Shown here: positions 34,903-43,477 of the stretch, piece after piece
Position numbering within the stretch: the first letter of the stretch is position 1
Layout of the letters: each line of letters opens with the position of its first letter
NCBI RefSeq assembly: GCF_014699075.1
Contig: NZ_JACXAB010000004.1
Span: 124,001 to 188,000, forward strand
Length of the DNA stretch: 64,000 nucleotides
Reading direction: 5' to 3'
DNA from: Microvirga sp.
Lineage (GTDB): Bacteria; Pseudomonadota; Alphaproteobacteria; Rhizobiales; Beijerinckiaceae
Made by a program: the position numbers and the translations under genes
Notes under the pieces: generated by a model
Database searches by the model: none
Told to the model about the DNA's origin: nothing
The model's input: the letters and a program-made list of their open reading frames with translations, nothing else

Positions 34903-37900
34903 GTGACACAGAATAACGATTTCGACATCAAACGTTTTTGGGTGCGGGAGGGTGACCATCCTATAATCCGACACGGATATCTCGATAATCCAGAGAATGA
35001 AGTGGCTGCCTACTTTGGACAGGCTCCTAAAACACTGGATGACCTGTCGCAACTTCCCTGTTTGTTTCTCCTCGGCTTGCCAGGAATGGGAAAGACAGAG
35101 GAGCTGCGAAGGGCGGCTGAAAGAGCAACTGCTCGCAACGAGAACGCTCAGCTTATTGCTCTCGGCCGAATTCGAAGCGCAGAAGAATTAGCATCTGCAA
35201 TTCTCTCGAGCCCCAATTATGCGGCTTGGAGAGGTAACGCTCAGCCCTGGAGCATATTCCTCGATGGCCTAGATGAGGCTCTAGCAAGGGAGAGCCAAAT
35301 CCAAGATAGCCTTTTGGGCGCTCTCAAAGCTCTCCAAACTGAGGTGCCAGATTTACGGAACTTGCGGCTTAGAATTTCATGCCGCTCGGCGGAGTGGCCT
35401 AAGCAGCTAGAGATTCAATTGGGCCAAATTTGGAATGAGGAGACCGCAACTTATTTCCTTGCCCCGTTGAGAGAGGTCGACGTTGAGGAGGCTGCCAGAG
35501 TTCTGCTTCCCCAGAACGTAGACGAATTTCTGCAGCAGATCCGCCGATATGAGGTGCAGGCACTGGCGGCGCGTCCGATCACACTATTAATGCTTCTGAA
35601 CATCTTTGTTCATGACGGTGAGCTCCCGCAGTTCCAAGCCCATTTGTACCGAAAGGGCTTGCTGGCAACGATTGAAGAGGCAAACAAGCTGCGCCGAACC
35701 AGTCTGCAAACTGGACGACTGGATAACCAATCAAAGCTGATGATAGCAGCTCGTATCGCTGCTTCGACTGTGTTCTCTGGCAGTACGCAGGTTTGGACGG
35801 GGCTGCAGGCCGAGATAGCTCCTCCGCGGGCAGTAGTCTTATCAGAGATTACCGGAGGATCTGAAATCGCGCTTGGTTCGCGGTTTCATGTTGGTGAGGC
35901 TGAGATATACGAAGTAATTCTAAGTCACATTTTTACACCAGTTGAAAATGACACGTATATTTGGACTCATCAAACATTCAGCGAGTTTCTCGCGGCTTAT
36001 TATCTAGTTGAGCATGGTTTAACTGCCGAACAAATTGCACGATTCTTCTTTTCGGATCCTGCCGGCCCTGTGCCTCCTCAGCTGCGTGAGGTAGCTGCCT
36101 GGACAGCAACTCTTAGCCCCGACTTTTTTCGTCTGCTGTTAGACAAAGATCCAACGATCTTGCTCCGGAGCGATGTCGCAAGTGCTGGTCCAGCCGACCG
36201 CCTGAGGCTTGTTCAGGAACTTTTAGACAGACTTTGCCGCGGTGAGCTGTTGGACGAGGATACCGAGCATCCTCTTCGCTACGATCGACTTAACCATCCA
36301 GGATTGTCACAACAACTTGGCTCGGTTCTTGAGAATAGGGACAATCCAATCCTCGCACAAAGGATCGCGATACAAATTGCGATCGAAAATGCAGTGGTCG
36401 ATCTGATTCCGCTTCTCGTGAGATTAGCGCTAGACCCAAAAGTAGAGATTTTTATCAGATCCCGCGCAGCCAGGGCCGTAGCTAGAATCGGTGCGCCTGA
36501 GGATGCAGTAGCTCTTCGCCCTATACTGGACCAAGAGCAATCCAACGATATAGAGGATGAACTAAAGGGCGCTGTGCTTGAGGCTTTGTGGCCAACCAGC
36601 ATTAGCTTCAAGGAGCTTTTATCGCATATTACGCCCCGGAAAAAACAAAGCTTCTTCGGAAATTATTGGCGCTTTCTTTTTCAATTCGATCCTGGCGCTT
36701 TGAGTGAAAGGGATATCGGCTCGGTCATTGAGTGGCTTCTGCGGTATTCCACTAACGCTGATGCGATCGAGTACGAACGGGTCGCCCCAAAGCTACTTCT
36801 GGCTGCGTGGCGTTCTGCGGACACGAGCAAATCTATCGGACAGTTTGTGCAAATAATTGCAAAATGTTTCGATAGTCCTTACTCATTTTTTCGCCAAACG
36901 GATCTCAACGATTTCATTCGGGAGTACAGAAATGAAACCAACAAAGAGAAAAGGACGTTTCTAGTTCGGGCAATACTAGATTGTGCAATACGAGGCGATA
37001 CCGAAGTCTCGAGTATCGAACTGATTGCTATGGTCCCCTGGCCCATTGTTTCTCAAGACGATCTGCCTTGGTTGATTGACGAGTTGAAAGCAGGCGATGG
37101 TGCCGTTCAGGGACTCCTTGCGCCGCTCATCGCCAAACTCACGCAAAACGGGGATCTGAATCCATTTGAGTACATCTGGGAAGCTGCAGTTTCATCTAGG
37201 GACCTGTCGTCTGCTCTCCGCAAAGCTCACAGTATCGATCTCGACAGCCCTATCGCAAGGTGGCGGCGAGACGAATATACGTCTGAACAAGAGGCCAAGC
37301 GCTCCGACAAAGAGGTGCCAAAGCTTGAGAGCCTGATCGAGCAGCTGCTGCAGAAGATAGAGACCGGAAAAGCGTTAGACTGGTGGCAGCTCGACTCCTT
37401 ACTATTGCGATGGGAAGGTGATCGCCGGACGGTCCGTGATTATGTAGGACATTTGGGTAGCACCGCATCCTGGCACTCACTTCCTGATCATCAGAAGCTT
37501 CGGACTATCAAGACTGCTCAGCGATTTTTGCAGGAAGCGCTCATCAAGTCCCGGCCCTGGTTCGGGAGTGCAAACGAGATCTTTCGCCCTGCGCAGTCTG
37601 CCTATCGAGCGTTTCGCCTGCTCCGAGCTGAGGCGCCTGACATCTATGCTGAGCTTGAGCCACGAGTATGGAGTAAGTGGATTCCCGCATTGCTCAACTT
37701 CCGGTCAAATGACGGGGGCGAGGAGCACCATATTTGGCAGCAGATTATTCTCGATGCATACCAACACGCGCCAGATCGCGTTATCCTGGCTCTTAAACGC
37801 ATTATTACGTCTGACCAGAGTGACAGTGTCATTCGACGCACTCTCGAAGCGGTCGACGAGTGCTATGACCAGCGTCTTGGTGACCTGTTGTGGAGTCGGA

Positions 37901-39885
37901 TCTCTCTCGACAAGTCGACCGAATCTGAACTCGAGATCGTAAGCTTATTAGTTCGAAAAGGCTACGAGCCAGCCGTTCAAGCTTCGCTCAGTGTTCTTGA
38001 TCAGGAAACTGAAACAACGGAGGCAAGCCAGAAGGCTCGGGTTGGCGGCTTAGCGAATCTTCTAACGTCCGATCCTCAGCGTGTAATCCCGCAACTGCTG
38101 GAACGAAGGGACACGCACTCGGAAACTGTCCGAGCTGTTTGGGCTAGATATGCAAGCCTAGGTTGTGACGATCACGCAGCGTTACTCAATATTGAAGAAA
38201 GCGATCTGGGTCGGGTTTACAAGTATCTGGACGAATCATTTCCAATGCCAGAGCGTGACGAGGAGTCTCTCGTTCATAGTTACACAATTTCTGATGAGAT
38301 CGACGATATCAGAAATGCCATCATCAAGCGGTTGACTGAAGCTGGCACACTAGCTGCCGTCCGAACTCTCGAGCAAATTGCTAGTAATATACCGAAACTT
38401 GGTGGTCTACGGTGGAGTGCACATCTTGCCCGTAGGAACCTTAGCGAGAAGCAGTGGCAGGCTCGCACGCCAGCTGAAATAATACAGATGGTTTCCGCAG
38501 TCGGCGTAAACCCAGGACTGAGGAGCGAGATTCAGACAACTCGTGCCGCTGTCGCGGAGGCTGAAGCACCAATCCTTCAGTCAAGAGGTCAGGACGGTGA
38601 CGCTAACGAGACCGAACTCTCGGTAGATCTTTCAATACAGGTGTCTGACCCGACTAACTTGCCTCCTCTTAAGTTGCTTTTCGTTGGCACAGAGTGGAGA
38701 TCGGGCCACGGCGGGATCTCAACACTCAATCGGGAACTTTGCAATGCTCTTGCCCAGCTTGGGCATCAAGTCTTCTGCTTACTGGTTTCATGTTCCGATG
38801 CCGACATCAAAGATGCGAAGAAGATGGGTGTCACGCTCATTACGGCACCAGACGATCCAATAGGAAGTGATACTGAGCGCTTACTCCTCGTGACGAAGTC
38901 CGCTCTTGGGGATCTTGAGCCTGACGCTGTAGTCGGGCACGACAATAAGACCGGCTTCGCCGGTCGTCATATTGCAAGTCGTGTCTTAGATGAGGTTCCC
39001 TACATTCACTTTCTTCACACACTTCCCGAAGAGATAGAGCCCTTCAAGACCCGAGTAGACCGGGGGGTTTTTGGCGGGGCTGATAGGGCAAAAATGCAGG
39101 ATTGGCTCTGTCAAAGATCCGAGCTAGTCGTCGCTGTGGGGCCTCGTATTGAGCGAGTGGCAGGGATGCGTCTTGCTCTCACTGGTAAAACCGTTGCTCG
39201 TTTTGTTCCAGGATTGAGCACCCGCCTTGTAGATTTCAACCACGATCTTAGCAGGCCGCGCATCAATCAGTGCCTGCTGTTCGGACGCTTGGAAGATTAC
39301 AAGCTGAAAGGTGTTGGCATGGCCTGCGAGATCATCCGCAAGGCCAATGATAGTTGGCGCGGTGCTGCGGCTAACCGCCCATCCTTGATACTACGAGGCC
39401 TGGATCGATCCACTAGAGCTGAGGAAGTCCGGGCGATCGCGGAGTCAGCTGGTATAGAAAGACATGTGACTTACAGACCCTATACGGATAATGCTGATGA
39501 TATTGAGCAAGATATCACTCAGACCTCTGTAGTACTAATGCCGTCAGAGTTCGAGGCATTTGGCTTAGCAGCTCTGGAAGCAATCTCAGCAGGCGTGCCA
39601 GTGATACTTACTGCAACAAGCGGACTTGCCGAATTGCTTGTCGAGTATGAGGGCTTGATTGGGCGATCCGCACTTGAAGCTATCACCGCAGAAGTTGGCG
39701 ATGCTGATGGACCCCAATGTTCGGAATGGGCGGAGCGTGTTTCAATCATCTTCTCAGATTTAAATGCAGCGTTTGCGCGTGCTCATCAAATACGTGAGCG
39801 CTTGAAATCAGTAATGACCTGGGACGCTTCCGCCAGAAAACTGGCGCAGGACATATCCCAAGTAGTCCAAGGTAGCAAAGACTAG
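34903..39885 (+). CDS. STAND/NACHT-type ATPase - HEAT-like repeats - GT4 glycosyltransferase fusion
   Basis: This 1660-residue protein starts with GTG at 34,903. Residues ~45-365 form a STAND/NACHT-like P-loop NTPase: Walker A GLPGMGKT (58-65), Walker B SIFLDGLDEA with Asp121 and Asp124-Glu125, sensor-like LRISCRSAEWP, and the post-NACHT motif WTHQTFSEFLAAYYL. Residues ~470-1230 are helical repeats of HEAT type (SRAARAVARIGAPEDAVALRP). Residues ~1255-1655 are a GT4 glycosyltransferase: LLFVGTEWRSGHGGIST, GRLEDYKLKG and EFEAFGLAALE with the E-x7-E pair Glu1551/Glu1559. No signal peptide or membrane segment is evident. Base composition looks AT-richer than the flanks, suggesting transfer. Known: NACHT/STAND proteins include anti-phage sensors. 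Inference: the GT4 part is the effector, perhaps glycosylating a host target. No partner gene is adjacent. Confidence 0.82.
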   Translation: MTQNNDFDIKRFWVREGDHPIIRHGYLDNPENEVAAYFGQAPKTLDDLSQLPCLFLLGLPGMGKTEELRRAAERATARNENAQLIALGRIRSAEELASAILSSPNYAAWRGNAQPWSIFLDGLDEALARESQIQDSLLGALKALQTEVPDLRNLRLRISCRSAEWPKQLEIQLGQIWNEETATYFLAPLREVDVEEAARVLLPQNVDEFLQQIRRYEVQALAARPITLLMLLNIFVHDGELPQFQAHLYRKGLLATIEEANKLRRTSLQTGRLDNQSKLMIAARIAASTVFSGSTQVWTGLQAEIAPPRAVVLSEITGGSEIALGSRFHVGEAEIYEVILSHIFTPVENDTYIWTHQTFSEFLAAYYLVEHGLTAEQIARFFFSDPAGPVPPQLREVAAWTATLSPDFFRLLLDKDPTILLRSDVASAGPADRLRLVQELLDRLCRGELLDEDTEHPLRYDRLNHPGLSQQLGSVLENRDNPILAQRIAIQIAIENAVVDLIPLLVRLALDPKVEIFIRSRAARAVARIGAPEDAVALRPILDQEQSNDIEDELKGAVLEALWPTSISFKELLSHITPRKKQSFFGNYWRFLFQFDPGALSERDIGSVIEWLLRYSTNADAIEYERVAPKLLLAAWRSADTSKSIGQFVQIIAKCFDSPYSFFRQTDLNDFIREYRNETNKEKRTFLVRAILDCAIRGDTEVSSIELIAMVPWPIVSQDDLPWLIDELKAGDGAVQGLLAPLIAKLTQNGDLNPFEYIWEAAVSSRDLSSALRKAHSIDLDSPIARWRRDEYTSEQEAKRSDKEVPKLESLIEQLLQKIETGKALDWWQLDSLLLRWEGDRRTVRDYVGHLGSTASWHSLPDHQKLRTIKTAQRFLQEALIKSRPWFGSANEIFRPAQSAYRAFRLLRAEAPDIYAELEPRVWSKWIPALLNFRSNDGGEEHHIWQQIILDAYQHAPDRVILALKRIITSDQSDSVIRRTLEAVDECYDQRLGDLLWSRISLDKSTESELEIVSLLVRKGYEPAVQASLSVLDQETETTEASQKARVGGLANLLTSDPQRVIPQLLERRDTHSETVRAVWARYASLGCDDHAALLNIEESDLGRVYKYLDESFPMPERDEESLVHSYTISDEIDDIRNAIIKRLTEAGTLAAVRTLEQIASNIPKLGGLRWSAHLARRNLSEKQWQARTPAEIIQMVSAVGVNPGLRSEIQTTRAAVAEAEAPILQSRGQDGDANETELSVDLSIQVSDPTNLPPLKLLFVGTEWRSGHGGISTLNRELCNALAQLGHQVFCLLVSCSDADIKDAKKMGVTLITAPDDPIGSDTERLLLVTKSALGDLEPDAVVGHDNKTGFAGRHIASRVLDEVPYIHFLHTLPEEIEPFKTRVDRGVFGGADRAKMQDWLCQRSELVVAVGPRIERVAGMRLALTGKTVARFVPGLSTRLVDFNHDLSRPRINQCLLFGRLEDYKLKGVGMACEIIRKANDSWRGAAANRPSLILRGLDRSTRAEEVRAIAESAGIERHVTYRPYTDNADDIEQDITQTSVVLMPSEFEAFGLAALEAISAGVPVILTATSGLAELLVEYEGLIGRSALEAITAEVGDADGPQCSEWAERVSIIFSDLNAAFARAHQIRERLKSVMTWDASARKLAQDISQVVQGSKD

Positions 39886-39887
39886 CG

Positions 39888-40336
39888 TTTAAAAAGATCA
39901 GCTTGAGCATTGTAGGGCAGGGTGATGCGCCGATAGCCGTTGCGGCCAAACCGGGTTGCGAGGGCAATGAGGTCGGCCGTCAGCGCTACCTCACTCTCTG
40001 GCAGTTTGGGGATCTTGCGCTGTGGGGAACGATGCTGGCCCAGGATCCGGCAGGCCAGCCATTCCGAGACACCATACTTGGTGATCACGTGATCCACACA
40101 GGCGCGTCGGCGGGCGAGGCTCAGTAGTTTCGCGAAGCGGCCTCCTTAAGGATCAGCTTCTCCAAGGTGAGGTCCGAGACGCCTCGGCGCAGCCGGGCGT
40201 TCCCCATCTCCAGATCTTTGAGCCGCTTGTCTTGCGGGGAAGTGATCTTTGAGCCGAAGACCGCGCTTGAATATGCAGCTGTCCACGAACTCTGCGACCT
40301 CCGACACCGCACCCTTGACCGTTCATTCTGGAGTTT
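39888..40336 (-). pseudogene. IS3-family remnant truncated by the IS6 element
   Basis: On the minus strand an OrfA end (DKRLKDLEMGNARLRRGVSDLTLEKLILKEAA) is followed by an OrfB beginning (VDHVITKYGVSEWLACRILGQHRSPQRKIP ... ALTADLIALATRFGRNGYRRI), ending at 39,882-39,890. The 3' three quarters of OrfB are missing at the end of the NACHT-GT4 gene. The 5' part of OrfA is cut at the IS6 inverted repeat. It is a second, independent IS3-type relic in the window. Confidence 0.8.
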
Positions 40337-40337
40337 G

Positions 40338-40349
40338 GGTTCTGTTGCA
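40338..40349 (+). repeat. Left inverted repeat of the IS6-family element
   Basis: GGTTCTGTTGCA, perfect inverse of the right end at 41,165-41,176. It abuts an IS3-type OrfA relic. Confidence 0.85.
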
Positions 40350-40391
40350 CGCCGCGAGGTAGGTTGATCGGAAGCCAAATGATGCCTCAAA

Positions 40392-41108
40392 TCAGGCGGC
40401 AGCGCTGAACAGAGCAGCGATGAAGTCGCTCTGGGCCCTCATGTCGTTCGCTGGTACGCTCGCCACTTGACCCTTGCGGACCATTGCCATGATCTCGTAG
40501 CCCGCAATTGTTCGGGAGGCCGTCATGAAGCTCTTGAAGCCCAGCCCAGGCCGAACCAGCCGCTTGATGCGCCGGTGATCCTGCTCGACGATGTTGTTCA
40601 GAAATTTCACCTGGCGGAGTTTGGCAAACCGCCAGAGTTCGCCGGTACGTTTCATAGCCTTCGTGGCAACTGGATAGGCGGCGTTCTTATCGACCGTGAT
40701 GGACCGCGGATTGACCGTATGTGGCTGCCCTAAAGCCTTCCGGAAGAACCGTCGGGCGGCAGCTGCATCCCGCTTGGGCGAGAGCAGAAAGTCAATCGTC
40801 TGGCCGAAAGCATCGACGGCACGGTACAGATAGACCCATTTGCCTTTCACCTGGATGTATGTCTCGTCGACCCTCCAGGATCCATTTGTCATCCGGAGAT
40901 GCAGACGGATGCGCTTGTCCAGCTCGGGTGCATAAGCCTGGATCCAACGAAAGAGGGTCGTGTGATCCACCGTGATGCCACGATCGGCGAGCATGCGCTC
41001 CAGATCGCGGTAGCTGATGGGGAACTGCAGATACCAGCGGACCGCCCACAGAATGATCTCCGCCGTGAATTGTCGACCCTTGAACGGGTTCTTGCTTCCT
41101 TGCTTCAC
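40392..41108 (-). CDS. IS6-family transposase
   Basis: The 238-residue protein has the usual IS6/IS26-type length. It has an N-terminal helix-turn-helix region (ISYRDLERMLADRGITVDHTTLFRWIQ) and a DDE catalytic core: Asp81 in WRVDETYI, Asp140 in ITVDKNAAYP, and Glu175 in NNIVEQDHRRIK, giving the DD(34)E spacing typical of the family. The conserved basic stretch RIKRLVRPGLGFKSF follows. No stop or frameshift interrupts it and both inverted repeats are present, so the element may be active. It probably promoted deletion of the neighbouring genes. Confidence 0.92.
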   Translation of the reverse strand: MKQGSKNPFKGRQFTAEIILWAVRWYLQFPISYRDLERMLADRGITVDHTTLFRWIQAYAPELDKRIRLHLRMTNGSWRVDETYIQVKGKWVYLYRAVDAFGQTIDFLLSPKRDAAAARRFFRKALGQPHTVNPRSITVDKNAAYPVATKAMKRTGELWRFAKLRQVKFLNNIVEQDHRRIKRLVRPGLGFKSFMTASRTIAGYEIMAMVRKGQVASVPANDMRAQSDFIAALFSAAA

Positions 41109-41164
41109 TGCCAGCCCCTCTTTACGCCCTCACTTCATAGCTGGGGTAGGCGAAGCCTCAAAGC

Positions 41165-41176
41165 TGCAACAGAACC
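41165..41176 (-). repeat. Right inverted repeat of the IS6-family element
   Basis: TGCAACAGAACC, perfect inverse of the left end at 40,338-40,349. Coding sequence of a truncated gene resumes directly after it. Confidence 0.85.
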
Positions 41177-41342
41177 GCTTCTCCTTCGAGCTCTCGAGGC
41201 GAGAAAACCCGAGGGCGCTCAGGCAGCTGCCGCAACGGTATTTGCGACAATCCAGGCAGCCGTCGTTTCGAATTCGGCTCTCGAGGCGCGCTCAATGGGT
41301 ATTCTGAGGCAAAGCGATGAGATCGTGATGCATCGTCGGTAG
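41177..41342 (+). pseudogene. C-terminal stub of a possible regulator (FCD/TetR-like)
   Basis: Directly after the IS6 end the frame reads LLRALEARKPEGAQAAAATVFATIQAAV...ALEARSMGILRQSDEIVMHRR and stops at 41,342. The pattern of a helix with ALEARKPEGAQAAA resembles the last helices of FCD-type GntR regulators. The N-terminal DNA-binding part is missing, evidently lost with the IS6 insertion. The family assignment is tentative. Confidence 0.35.
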
Positions 41343-41345
41343 CTT

Positions 41346-41684
41346 TTGCCAGCAGCGAGGGAGCGAGCTTTGTTGATGATTGAGGGCTACAAGCCGCCTG
41401 AGCCCGCGCTTCTTCGCGTTGAAGGATCACCTGGTCAGCTCGACCTCTTAGCTCCGGTGACAGCGGCGGCTCAGGCCGGTCGCATCACCAAGGTAGATGA
41501 GGCAATCGCAGCTATGCTGGCCTCAGTCCTGACAGGAGCTCCCAAGAACGAACAGGCCGGGTTTGTGACGGAGTCCGACATGATGGAGCTTGAGCGGGAT
41601 GCATTGCTCAAATTGGCTGCGCTGCCGACAACACGTGCCCGAATGGAGCACATGCTGAAGGTCGGAAAGCCCTTGAGAAACTGA
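41346..41684 (+). pseudogene. C-terminal fragment of a FadB-like 3-hydroxyacyl-CoA dehydrogenase
   Basis: A 112-codon frame reads LPAARERALLMIEGYKPPEPALLRVEG, then AAQAGRITKVDEAIAAMLASVLTG and LERDALLKLAALPTTRARMEHMLKVGKPLRN. The pattern GYKPP ... HMLKTGKPLRN is the extreme C-terminus of multifunctional enoyl-CoA hydratase / 3-hydroxyacyl-CoA dehydrogenases (~700-800 residues), which act in fatty-acid beta-oxidation. The first six hundred or more residues are absent, so it cannot be functional. It shows that a housekeeping beta-oxidation gene once stood at the edge of the island. Confidence 0.7.
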
Positions 41685-42042
41685 CGACGCAAGCTTTGTC
41701 AGTTGACACTCGCCGCATCTGAGCATGCAGCTTGAGCCTACGTGGAGCAAACCCATGTCCGATCTGCGCGACTATCCGCTCACGCTCGACAAGCTCATCG
41801 ACCGCCTGCCCGAGGCGGTCTGAGACGCGCCTCACATTCACGCTGCAATAGCCGGCGGCCGGGGAGTCATTGCTGCCGGAGGCAGGATCCTGAAGGCTAC
41901 AAAATCAAGATTTTTGTAGAAAGAGAGATACCTTGAGTGATACCCATCCATCAAAGTTCTGACTTCAAGGACAGACTCGCGCCTATCTCTGCCACCAATC
42001 CTGCGGGTCAGAACTTCTTCACTTGGGTATGAGTCGTCTGCT
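41685..42042. other. Gene-free stretch at the island's right edge
   Basis: No intact gene is visible. A short frame from ATG 41,756 (MSDLRDYPLTLDKLIDRLPEAV) stops after 22 codons and may be another gene stub. The rest shows nothing recognisable. Confidence 0.4.
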
Positions 42043-43197
42043 TCAGCGTAATGTCCTGAACAGGGCGCGTACCTCGTGCGCCAGAGCGTCTGGCTGTTCC
42101 ATGGCGGCGAAGTGACCGCCACGCTCCATCACGCTCCAGCGCTGAAGGTTCGTAAACGTTCGCTCGGCCAAAGAGCGCGGCGGCCTCAGCATCTCACGCG
42201 GGAACTCACAATAGCCAGTCGGGACCGTCACAGTCTCTCCTGCCGGGATCGGCCAAGGACCATGCATCCGAGCATAATAAGGCCAGAAGGACGAGCCGAT
42301 CGCACCCGTGAACCAATAGAGGCTGATGTTCGCCAGCAGGTGATCCCGGGAGAAAACGGCCTCGATGTCTCCGCCGCAATCCGACCACGCCCGGAACTTC
42401 TCCACGATCCAGGCTGCCAACCCGGCGGGGGAGTCCGTCAGGGCAAAGGCCAGCGTCTGGGGCCGGGTGCCCTGGATCCACTGATAGCCGGTCTCCTCTT
42501 TGAGCCAGAGTTGAAGCTCATCCAGGAAGCGGCTCTCCTCAGGTGTGGGGTTTGACACCGTCTTCGGGTCCCGCCGGACCGGCATCATATTGAGATGAAT
42601 GGCAGACAGGCGCTCCGGGTAGGCGTAGCCGAGCCGAGCAGTGACGAACGAGCCCCAGTCGCCTCCCTGAGCTCCAAAGCGGCGATAGCCCAGCACCTCG
42701 CTCATCAGCGCGGCAAAGCAGTCCGCGATGGCCTCAACCCCGAACCGCGGCTGATTGGGCGTGAAGGAGAGGCCGTAGCCGGGCAGAGAGGGGGCAATGA
42801 CCGTGAATGCATCGGCGGGATCGCCTCCGAACCGCCCTGGATCGGTGAGCCGTGGGATCAGCTCGAGAAACTCGAACACAGAGCCCGGCCATCCATGAGA
42901 GAGGAGGAGGGGGTGGGGATCAGGCCCCTTTCCCGGCACATGAAGGAAGTGCAGATCGATGCCATGGAGCTGGACCTTGTACTGCGGGAAGGCATTGAGC
43001 CTTGCCTCCTGGGCGCGCCAGTCGAAGCGATCACGCCAATACTCGACGAGGGTGCTCAGGTAGGCGACATCAGTGCCGTACGCCCACGGCTCGCCCGGTG
43101 CTTGGTCAGGAAGTCGCGAGCGTAACAAGCGCTCCCGCAGATCAATTATGGCTGCATCCGGGACTTGCAATTTGAAAGGCTGTGGCTGGATGTTCAT
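42043..43197 (-). CDS. Epoxide hydrolase (EHN-type alpha/beta-hydrolase)
   Basis: The 384-residue protein has the N-terminal epoxide hydrolase segment (FKLQVPDAAIIDLRERLLRSRLPDQ ... WRDRFDWRAQEARLN). An alpha/beta-hydrolase core follows: HGWPGS oxyanion motif, nucleophile Asp180 in GGDWGSFV, and catalytic His362 in ERGGHFAAMEQP. Such enzymes open epoxides by forming an ester on the Asp. It is cytosolic, with no signal peptide. I chose the ATG at 43,195-43,197; a TTG nine bases upstream lies too close to the GGAGG site. It runs in the same direction as the SDR and MocR genes but is separated from them by 280 bases. The substrate is unknown, and some homologues work on other esters. Confidence 0.87.
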   Translation of the reverse strand: MNIQPQPFKLQVPDAAIIDLRERLLRSRLPDQAPGEPWAYGTDVAYLSTLVEYWRDRFDWRAQEARLNAFPQYKVQLHGIDLHFLHVPGKGPDPHPLLLSHGWPGSVFEFLELIPRLTDPGRFGGDPADAFTVIAPSLPGYGLSFTPNQPRFGVEAIADCFAALMSEVLGYRRFGAQGGDWGSFVTARLGYAYPERLSAIHLNMMPVRRDPKTVSNPTPEESRFLDELQLWLKEETGYQWIQGTRPQTLAFALTDSPAGLAAWIVEKFRAWSDCGGDIEAVFSRDHLLANISLYWFTGAIGSSFWPYYARMHGPWPIPAGETVTVPTGYCEFPREMLRPPRSLAERTFTNLQRWSVMERGGHFAAMEQPDALAHEVRALFRTLR

Positions 43198-43477
43198 TGC
43201 CGTCAAATACCTCCATTAAAGCAGAGACTCATGGCCTGATCCGATTCGTACGGAGCCGTTCCCAAGTGGCAGCATAGACGCATGCGCTGGGCCGCTACAC
43301 GAGCAGGAGAGTGATCCTCGCCCAAGCGGGATAGATTGAATCGGCTCTGGCCCGCCATAAATCGATTGCCGAGTATGATGCTAATGCTGGGTGGTCTTGG
43401 CGGCAGCTTTGAAGCCAAACCTGGGAATCCGATGCAGATGGTCGATAGCCCTGGGATGACCGCCGCCGCATTACCGG

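Larger units (their letters stand above)
40338..41176 (-). mobile_element. IS6-family insertion sequence, complete
   Basis: An 839-bp element is bounded by perfect 12-bp inverted repeats GGTTCTGTTGCA / TGCAACAGAACC and carries one intact transposase gene. Size and termini fit IS6-family elements (usually 750-900 bp, ends GGNTCTGTTGCA). Flanking eight-base sequences (ggagtttg on the left, gcttctcc on the right) do not match, so no target duplication is visible. Loss of the duplication suggests recombination or deletion after insertion. Both flanks are truncated genes. Confidence 0.85.

Noticed and set aside
40330..41184. Target-site duplication around the IS6 element
   Set aside because: The flanking octamers ggagtttg and gcttctcc do not match in direct orientation.
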